This document shows positions 47,701 through 52,500 of a stretch of DNA of 52,500 bases, piece by piece. Each line of letters begins with the position of its first letter. Within the stretch, counting starts at the first letter, position 1. Under the pieces are notes generated by a model. The model searched no databases. It had not been told where the DNA came from and saw only the letters and a list, made by a program, of their open reading frames with translations. The position numbers and the translations under genes were made by a program. This DNA comes from Mesostigma viride (taxonomy: Eukaryota; Streptophyta; Mesostigmatophyceae; Mesostigmatales; Mesostigmataceae): assembly GCA_009746045.1 (NCBI GenBank), contig RPFO01000643.1, positions 1 to 52,500 of the forward strand, read 5' to 3'.

Positions 47701-50700
47701 TGGCCCGAAGCCTAGAAACCCAACACACTGGCGGCAGCCATGGCCGGAGGTAAAGAGCCAGTGTGCTGCATGGGCGGACCACGTACGGGTACATCTGGCA
47801 AGAAGTTCATCAGCTAGCGCCGTTAATCATGGCTCGTAGTGTGGTTCGTAGATTTATCACTGCACGGGAGGTAGTGGGTCATGAAATCTCCTTTTGCACC
47901 CATACACAGCCACGTACCGGTAGACTTGGTGCAAGAAATTCATCAACTTGTCCTCTGGGAGCATAAATTCCTGAATCAAACCCAGCTGGAGGAACAGCGA
48001 GTAGCCCACGAGCGGGACCAGCTGGTCCCCCGCCAGCTCAGCGAGCGCCAGCGTGTCAAACTCCCACGACCCGAGCTTGCGCAGCCCATGGATGTGCCAC
48101 CCCTTGCCGGCAACGCCACCCGTCGCAATGTACCCACCACGACCGCCACCCATGCCCGCGAACTCTCCGCCAAAGTGGCCGCTGATGCCGCCCCTTCCGC
48201 CACCGCCGCCCGCCCCGCCATCGGCGTCACCGCCGCCCGTGTACGCCTCGTACTTGGAGGAGGAGATCGCCCGGAGGAGCCCCAGGGGCCTGTTGGGGCT
48301 CCTGAGGGACCCTGGGAGGGACGCGTCGGGCGAGCCCCCCGACCCTGCCCCATAGCTCTTTGGCAGGTCCAGGAGCCCGTCGCCTGTGCTGGCTGGCCGG
48401 GTGGACCCCCCAATGTGGGTGGCCGCAAAGGCCATGCTCTGCACCTGCAGAGCCGCCTGCGCGTCCAGTGGGGGGAGCGGCTGGGGCATGAGGCAGACGG
48501 CCTTGCCCATGGTGGCAACAAAACCGCCACCGACGACGCCATGGGCCTCGGCGCGATGTGACGTCGCGGCCACTGCCCTGTCGGTAGTGGTGGGCTGTCC
48601 ACCTTGCGGCGCCCCAGGAAGCACGCCCAGGGGGCTCGTCGGGCTCTCGGGCCCCACGGGGGAGAGCGACGGCTCCCACATGACGGGGTCGCTTGCCGTC
48701 CGGGTTAGCTTGCTGGGGTCCCGGTCACCGCTGGCCCTGGTACGGGCCCCCTCGTCGGAAGTAACCCTCACACTGGAGCTAGCCCTCCCATCCGCACTAG
48801 CCCTGGCATCCGCGCTACACCGAAGCAAGCCAATATCTGAGCTACCCCGGATCGCCCCGACGTCCATGAAGCCTGCGTCGTCAGATGGTTGCTTGGGCAA
48901 GAGCAATGTCCACTCTGGGACGCCCTCGATGGAGAGCTTGGAAGGGGGCCGTGCGTTTTGCGCGGCAGCGACTGCGTCCATTGGAAGGGAGCGGACGTCC
49001 AGGCACGTGGTCTCACGGCGCGTTTTGGGCGGTCGACGGCGCGCGTCAGTGGATGGGCGGCGGCGGCCGACCGCGAGGATCTCGATCCAGCTCCCGGTTT
49101 CCGTGTCCATCTGCAAAGTTGTTTCAATACAGCGTTGATTAGATAGGGCAGGGGTGATTATTAGATATCATGCCAGCTCTCGGTTCCCGTGCCCATCTGC
49201 GCGTCAAGTATACAAGATAACATAATGATGATCATAACGAGTTGATAAGCATCAACTCAAGATAGTGTCCAACCGCGAGGATATCGATCCAGCTCCTGGT
49301 TTCCGTGTCCATCTGTGAAGTGTATTTGTTTGTGATGGTTAGATAGGGCATGCGTGATTAGATGTGATGTCAGCTGCCGATCTCAATCTGTGAAGCACCG
49401 TGCATTTTCAAGGTGAGATGTCAGGATTGGATACACGTGAGGCTGCTTGTCTTGGTACCCATCTACACATGGTGTAACATGTGCACGCTTTGTTACTGAC
49501 TATAGTTAGTATGTTGGCAACAATAGCTATTACTGGTCAGGTTGGACATATTGACACGTGACCTACCGCCCCCACATCCACCCTCAACCATCCCCACCTT
49601 GCCGCCCCCCTTCAAACTCCGCGAGCTTCCTGCTTCCGTGTGCAGGTCCATGCTTCATGTGCCAGGGGGCATGGAAAATGTACTTGTGCATCACTGGACG
49701 GCATCATCCGCAACCTTGTCTTCACATGTGGCCAACAACGCCTTCCCTCATCTCCCTGCCCCTCCCCCCCACCCCGCTTCGCCATCCGATTCCCTCCCTC
49801 TCTTCATTTTCTTCCTCTTGTCCCTCACCACCCCTGTGGCCACATAAGCCCACACTCAAGATGGTCCACACTAAAGCTGGAGGGTCAGCGTCACCCCCCG
49901 GCGCAAGTGACAACATATTGCACACCGATGAAACCAGGAAAATCTACCTGCATCTGGCCACAAGCACCTGCGCCTGCCCACAAGTACCTGCAACTGCCCA
50001 CTTAAGCACCTGCACCTGCCCACAAGCACCTGCACCGGCCCGCAAGTACCTGCATCTGCCCCCCCCCTGTCCTTGATGTGACACCTCCTGACGGGCCCGC
50101 CTCCATGCTAGCGAGGAACTGCGGCTTGTGCAGGTCGTCGGCCGTGATAAGCGCCTGGAGCTGCTGCAGCTGAACGTGGGTCAGCACATGGCCCGGTTTT
50201 AGCCCCTTGAGGATGGTCCGCACTTTCTCAAGAGGTGTGCCCATGTCGACATCCGGCCACGCTGAGTGGCTCCATGAGGTCAGCATCTTGAGTTCCTGCG
50301 TCAGCGCCTGCAAGGGGTGCGACCACCCATGTGCCATGCATGATGTCCAAGCATAGTAAAAAAATTGTTGATAAAGTTTCGAATTCAAAATCGCGCACAA
50401 AATAAGATTAAGGGGACTACATTATATAAACGCGGGCATGACACATAAACCAGCGACGTGGCATCGGTGCCGAAAAAGTGGGCGGCTATCCCACGAGTCT
50501 GTCTAGGGTGCAAGGCCCAAGCTGGGCATGCAAGGGAGGCAGGGTGCCACGTGTTGTCTCTTCCATCCCCCACGCTGACAACAAATGGGGTTCAATGCCT
50601 TGCAAAGCCGCAGTGCCCTTCTATCAGGCCCAAGTGTGCGTATCTTTCTATGTATGTAAATAAATAGGCTTATCTAGCCTAAGAAGGGCGTTGCCTTGTG

Positions 50701-51853
50701 AAGCCCTAGCACCACACACATAGGCACCTTCGCTATTGTCACTATACAATGCAGTGTGCCTGGTTCCGAAGCCATATATATATCACAGCAGGCTGTTCCT
50801 GTACACACCATAGGACATCCGATGCAGGAAACACCTTTCCCATCCTATACATGACAGGCCTATAAAGGATAGGACACACCGTTCACGTCCTACCCTACAC
50901 AGGATCGGGTTTATAGATGCACGATATGAGCCTTACATGATACATGACGTACCTTGCCCTACCCATACACAGGACAGGCCCTAGTACACTGGACATAGCT
51001 GATAGCTCCCCGCCCCTACTACCCATACTAGTACCCGATAAAAGAGAGGCCCTCTACACGACATACCTTCCACCCCCTACTACCCGATAAAAGAGAGGCC
51101 CTCTACATGACATACCTTCCACCCCTCGTACCCGATAAAAGAGAGGCCCTCTACAAGACATACCTTTCCCCCCTACTACCCGAAAAAAGATAGGCCATCT
51201 GCATGACATACCTTCCACCCCTTACTACCCTATAAAACAGTAGGCTCTTTACAGATCATACCTTCCACGTGATGCGCTGTACATACAAAATGGGACTTCT
51301 ACTGGACACATCTTGCTGGCGGTGGCTCCCTCGTCCAGCCGTGTCACGCCTCCACCCATCACCCACAACCCCCTCATATATGCTAGCACACGTAACCCCA
51401 CCCCCACACGCAACCACCACCTCTACTAGCACATGCAACCACATTAGCTCTACTAAATCACACAATCACCACCACTACCAGGGCACGCAACAACCACCAC
51501 TACTACTAGCACACGCGCGCACCTTGTTGGCCGCCGCCGCCTCATCCAGATCTTTCTCCTGCGTCTCGAGCTTCTTGCTCACGCCCGTGGTGGAGACGCA
51601 GATCGCGAGGCCCCCCACGGCAAACATCGCGATCATGATGGCCACCGTGAAGACGAATCCGCGCCGACGAGACGCGTCGACCGACCCACGGAGCTCCTCT
51701 CGTGGGACCGCCAGCACGACCAAGAGCTGGAGTCCCTCAAATTCCAGGGGGACGCTGTTGATATAGTGAACCCCGTGGCCTGCCACGCCGAGGTGTGCCT
51801 GCGTTTGGATGGGGGTGTTCAGGACTTGGTCTCCCATCGTATCGTTGAGGATC
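35758..51853 (-). CDS. Cache-type membrane receptor / class I cyclic nucleotide phosphodiesterase (11 exons in view, 5' end outside)
   Basis: Hydrolyses cAMP and/or cGMP; the sensor-plus-TM layout implies a membrane receptor enzyme. Exons downwards: 51853-51523, 50307-50050, 49110-47918, 46438-46278, 45498-45362, 43080-42887, 42316-42243, 40948-40875, 39662-39659, 38924-38878, 35844-35758. Phases agree, giving 852 residues so far. Order: end of a Cache sensor, TM helix, helical linker, about 300 disordered residues, catalytic domain. Metal-site motifs: HPYHNPAHITDV, HDYKHPGVNNDF (class I signature), KVADIGH; purine-clamp Gln in NLPKSQ. The C-terminus is HWKRELQGTSL with a stop at 35758-35760. 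The 4-nt exon is needed for both frame and motif (SQLGFF). Nucleotide specificity is not readable. The rest of the Cache domain should lie beyond 52500 or in an exon I missed. Confidence 0.9.
35893..36600. repeat. 59-bp tandem repeat, about 12 copies, in the last PDE intron
   Basis: The unit contains CAACCGATCAGATGCGGGAG and GATGAGGATAATACCAAGAC. Copies differ by single bases (CCGATCAG versus CAGATCAG). It starts about 50 nt upstream of the acceptor of the terminal exon. Confidence 0.95.
36601..37975. other. PDE intron sequence without recognised gene
   Basis: Non-coding as far as I can see. It holds a perfect 14-bp inverted repeat, CAGCTATATATATA at 37280-37293 with its complement at 37298-37311. 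Confidence 0.55.
37976..38818. repeat. 9-bp GTGTGCAGT array with GCACATGTGC interruptions
   Basis: About 90 units of GTGTGCAGT, interrupted five times by GCACATGTGC, a perfect palindrome. Other unit variants (GTGCGCAGT, GTGTGCATT) are rare. It ends in GTGTGCGCGCG near 38825, about 55 nt downstream, in gene orientation, of the donor at 38877. Confidence 0.96.
38990..39240. repeat. About 85-bp direct repeat x3 in a PDE intron
   Basis: TAGTTATTGACTAAATTGGC and GTCAATGACACCCCTAACGC recur with drift at about 39043, 39130 and 39211. Confidence 0.8.
39659..39662 (-). CDS. 4-nt microexon (CTTG) of the receptor-PDE gene
   Basis: CTTG lies between CTACTGCACAG and GTGAGTCTC on the minus strand. The exon before (ending AAGTCGCAG, phase 0) cannot be joined directly to the exon after (GTTTCTTCC...), because the frame would be lost. 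Inserting these four bases restores the frame and yields KSQ-LG-FFQFFAMPLFE, matching the PDE consensus around the invariant Gln (SQVGF...). An alternative acceptor (TTTAG at 38962) keeps the frame without a microexon but inserts 12 residues directly after that Gln. Confidence 0.78.
40135..40395. repeat. 29-bp tandem repeat x9
   Basis: Unit GAAGGGAGCTGACTATGACA plus AATGCTTAT, in the intron between exon 40875 and the microexon. Confidence 0.93.
40688..40858. repeat. Exon-edge copy and 66-bp duplication beside PDE exon 40875
   Basis: 40688-40735 is a diverged copy of the exon end at 40871-40915 (GACTTGGGCA...GTTTTGCTGCAGTGGTC against GACTTGGGCAGGTTGTTGCTGAAGCGGTC). Next to it a 66-bp segment with AGGGGCAACAAGAATGCCAG occurs twice. 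Confidence 0.85.
41508..42242. repeat. 91-bp tandem array carrying the end of PDE exon 42243 and its donor
   Basis: CTCACCTCC recurs at 41601 and every 91 bases to the genuine exon at 42238 (seven exact periods), with one diverged copy at 41508. Each unit holds the last 31 or so nt of the exon (encoding VTEEFYRQG), the GTGAGCGC donor and 60 nt of intron. Confidence 0.97.
42420..42600. repeat. AGCATTAGAGCAACGACT-type short repeat
   Basis: About ten imperfect 17-18-bp units with ACTAGCATTAGAGCAA in the PDE intron upstream of exon 42316. Confidence 0.85.
43854..44383. mobile_element. PIF/Harbinger-like MITE with TAA target-site duplication
   Basis: 530 bp bounded by TAA on both sides (43851-43853 and 44384-44386). 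Ends: GGGCCTTTCCACATT on the left; on the right the reverse complement reads GGCCCTTACCACATT, so 13 of 15 match. No coding capacity. A 3-bp TAA/TWA duplication and GGG/GGC-type ends are typical of PIF/Harbinger elements. It lies in a PDE intron. Confidence 0.75.
44391..44985. repeat. 53-55-bp tandem repeat, about 11 copies
   Basis: Unit with CATACTGAACATGCTTCACT and TTTATTTATATTATGATCGC, starting right after the MITE. Confidence 0.94.
45895..46250. repeat. About 30-bp repeat in a PDE intron
   Basis: Units with GACTACTCGCATGATTATAA and CTACACAACT, about eleven copies with deletions, ending close to the donor of exon 46278. Confidence 0.9.
46278..46438 (-). CDS. Receptor-PDE exon: metal-binding core
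   Basis: Encodes GMHDHPYHNPAHITDVSASL and LAAVCAALVHDYKHPG. These are the first two metal-ligand clusters and the catalytic His of class I PDEs, and the signature is completed by VNNDF from the next exon. It begins in phase 2 after ATCGCAG and ends in phase 1 at CCCGG|GTAAGA. Confidence 0.92.
46564..47917. other. PDE intron, minisatellite and otherwise no gene seen
   Basis: 47190-47370 contains about six imperfect 29-bp units (GAATAAAACCAGTAAGGAAC type). The rest is AT-rich and without recognisable coding or RNA genes. Confidence 0.6.
47918..49110 (-). CDS. Receptor-PDE exon: disordered linker and start of catalytic domain
   Basis: 397 codons plus two bases. The first 320 or so residues are Ser/Pro/Gly/Ala-rich with a Gly-rich stretch near the end and no known domain. 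The last 75 residues are the N-terminal helices of a PDE catalytic domain (LRKLGSWEFDTLALAELAGD, GLIQEFMLPEDKLMNFLHQV). The acceptor TTTGCAG|ATG also has diverged copies upstream in the intron. It ends TACCG|GTACGT and joins exon 46438 as YRGMHDHPYHN. Confidence 0.85.
49960..50049. repeat. Short tandem repeat made from the donor of PDE exon 50050
   Basis: Imperfect units of about 18 bp, each with CAAGTACCTGC or CAAGCACCTGC. They repeat the exon end and donor (GATGCAG|GTACTTG on the minus strand) five or six times just downstream of the real junction. Confidence 0.85.
51015..51250. repeat. About 60-bp repeat x4-5 in the first visible PDE intron
   Basis: Units with CTACTACCCGATAAAAGAGA and GACATACCTTCCACC, diverging towards the right. 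Confidence 0.88.
51523..51853 (-). CDS. Receptor-PDE exon: Cache C-terminus and TM helix
   Basis: Begins with the third base of a codon (CGACCCAG acceptor) and ends in phase 0 at AACAAG|GTGCGC. HYINSVPLEFEGLQLLVVLA followed by VPREELRGSVDAS is the typical end of an extracellular Cache domain, where the last strand leads to the membrane. A TM helix (FVFTVAIMIAMFAVGGLAI) and a charged helical linker (KLETQEKDLDEAAAANK) follow. Upstream exons encoding the bulk of the sensor are not visible in 51854-52500. Confidence 0.8.
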
Positions 51854-52500
51854 CTGGGTCGACGCAAGCGCGGCGCGATGGGGCATAGATGGCACGTAGT
51901 CAGTCACGGTCATGACATTGCAGTGATTGGCAACGGATGGACAACATGACTACATTCTTGCCTTGGAGAACCCAGTTTTTGAAGCTGTGGGAGCAAGGGT
52001 GCCAATCCACGAGCTGCGAATTATTGAAAGGCTTTCGCCAACAACAGCTACAAGTGTTGCGTGTGGCTCAGAGAAAGGAAGTGAGCATGCAGCATGGGGG
52101 GGGACGTCACGGCAAACTGCCCACTCCAAGTTTGGTCCGAGGGGGCTCTGACAGATGTGGAGCGAGCTCCAAAACCGCCCCGTTGCCAGAATTATTGAAA
52201 AGGAGTGCGCAAGTTGGCTTTTTGAGGACGTCACGAGGAAAATAGAACCGGAGTGCGCTCGGCAAACACACCCGGCGCCTGGTTTTCAGGAAAGGTGCGC
52301 GCTCACCGTGAGACTAGGCATCAGTCCGGCGCTTTGGCATATATCCAGGAGTGAGGTACTCGTGGACGTACTAACGCACATATACGTACTACCGTAATAA
52401 CACGGTCATAAATTTTAGGACACGTGGCGAAACTAGGAGTGATCTTGGTGGCGTCAGATACAAGCCCAGACTGTGCCGACTACCTCCCTACATAGCGTAT
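51854..52500. other. Right edge of window, presumed upstream intron of the receptor-PDE gene
   Basis: I looked for the missing Cache exons here on the minus strand and found none. Open frames up to 102 codons show no family features. Confidence 0.5.

Noticed and set aside
47881-48561. Plus-strand frames opposite the large PDE exon
   Set aside because: Antisense shadows of a GC-rich coding exon.

Overview
The window looks like nuclear DNA of a green-lineage alga. The evidence is three split genes whose GC-rich exons are joined by canonical spliceosomal introns: a plant-Shaker-like channel with cyclic-nucleotide-binding and ankyrin domains, an AMT/Mep/Rh ammonium transporter, and a Cache-type receptor fused to a class I phosphodiesterase. 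L1-like non-LTR retrotransposons and very heavy micro- and minisatellite content fit the same picture. A chlorophyte or prasinophyte is likely, but the species cannot be fixed from sequence alone. Nothing here is prokaryotic: there are no operons, CRISPR arrays or ribosome binding sites.

Layout. (1) 14768 down to base 1, minus strand: a 9-exon channel gene, complete at its 5' end and running out of the window inside its ankyrin repeats. Its introns hold a 113-bp array (3.2-5.5 kb), a 1.3-kb GGGA tract and a 1-kb GGTT/GGCT tract. (2) 14769-17189: the intergenic region between two divergently oriented genes, with a direct duplication and a perfect hairpin. (3) 17190-23830, plus strand: a complete 6-exon ammonium transporter of 536 residues. 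(4) About 24.1-32.8 kb: a nested retrotransposon zone. A decayed endonuclease/reverse-transcriptase LINE is split by an ORF1-type element with a 14-bp target-site duplication, and a longer ORF1-only element and short tail-only insertions lie to its right. (5) 33779-35740: a duplicated module with copies X-Y-Z and X-W-Z, ending at the 3' end of the next gene. (6) 35758 to 51853 and beyond, minus strand: a receptor phosphodiesterase with eleven exons in view, including a 4-nt microexon; its N-terminus lies outside the window.

The most unusual property is shared by all three genes. Their introns carry copies of the edges of the neighbouring exons, splice site included, either once or as long arrays. 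The extreme cases are 20 exact periods of 113 bp at a channel exon and 7 exact periods of 91 bp at a phosphodiesterase exon. I count at least twelve such exon-edge echoes.

The retroelements share a short 3' module (a stem-loop around CTCCCAACGGAG) that is followed by a different simple repeat in different copies. This explains part, but not all, of the microsatellite load. All exon structures were inferred by eye from reading-frame phase, splice consensus and family motifs; no alignment or transcript was available.
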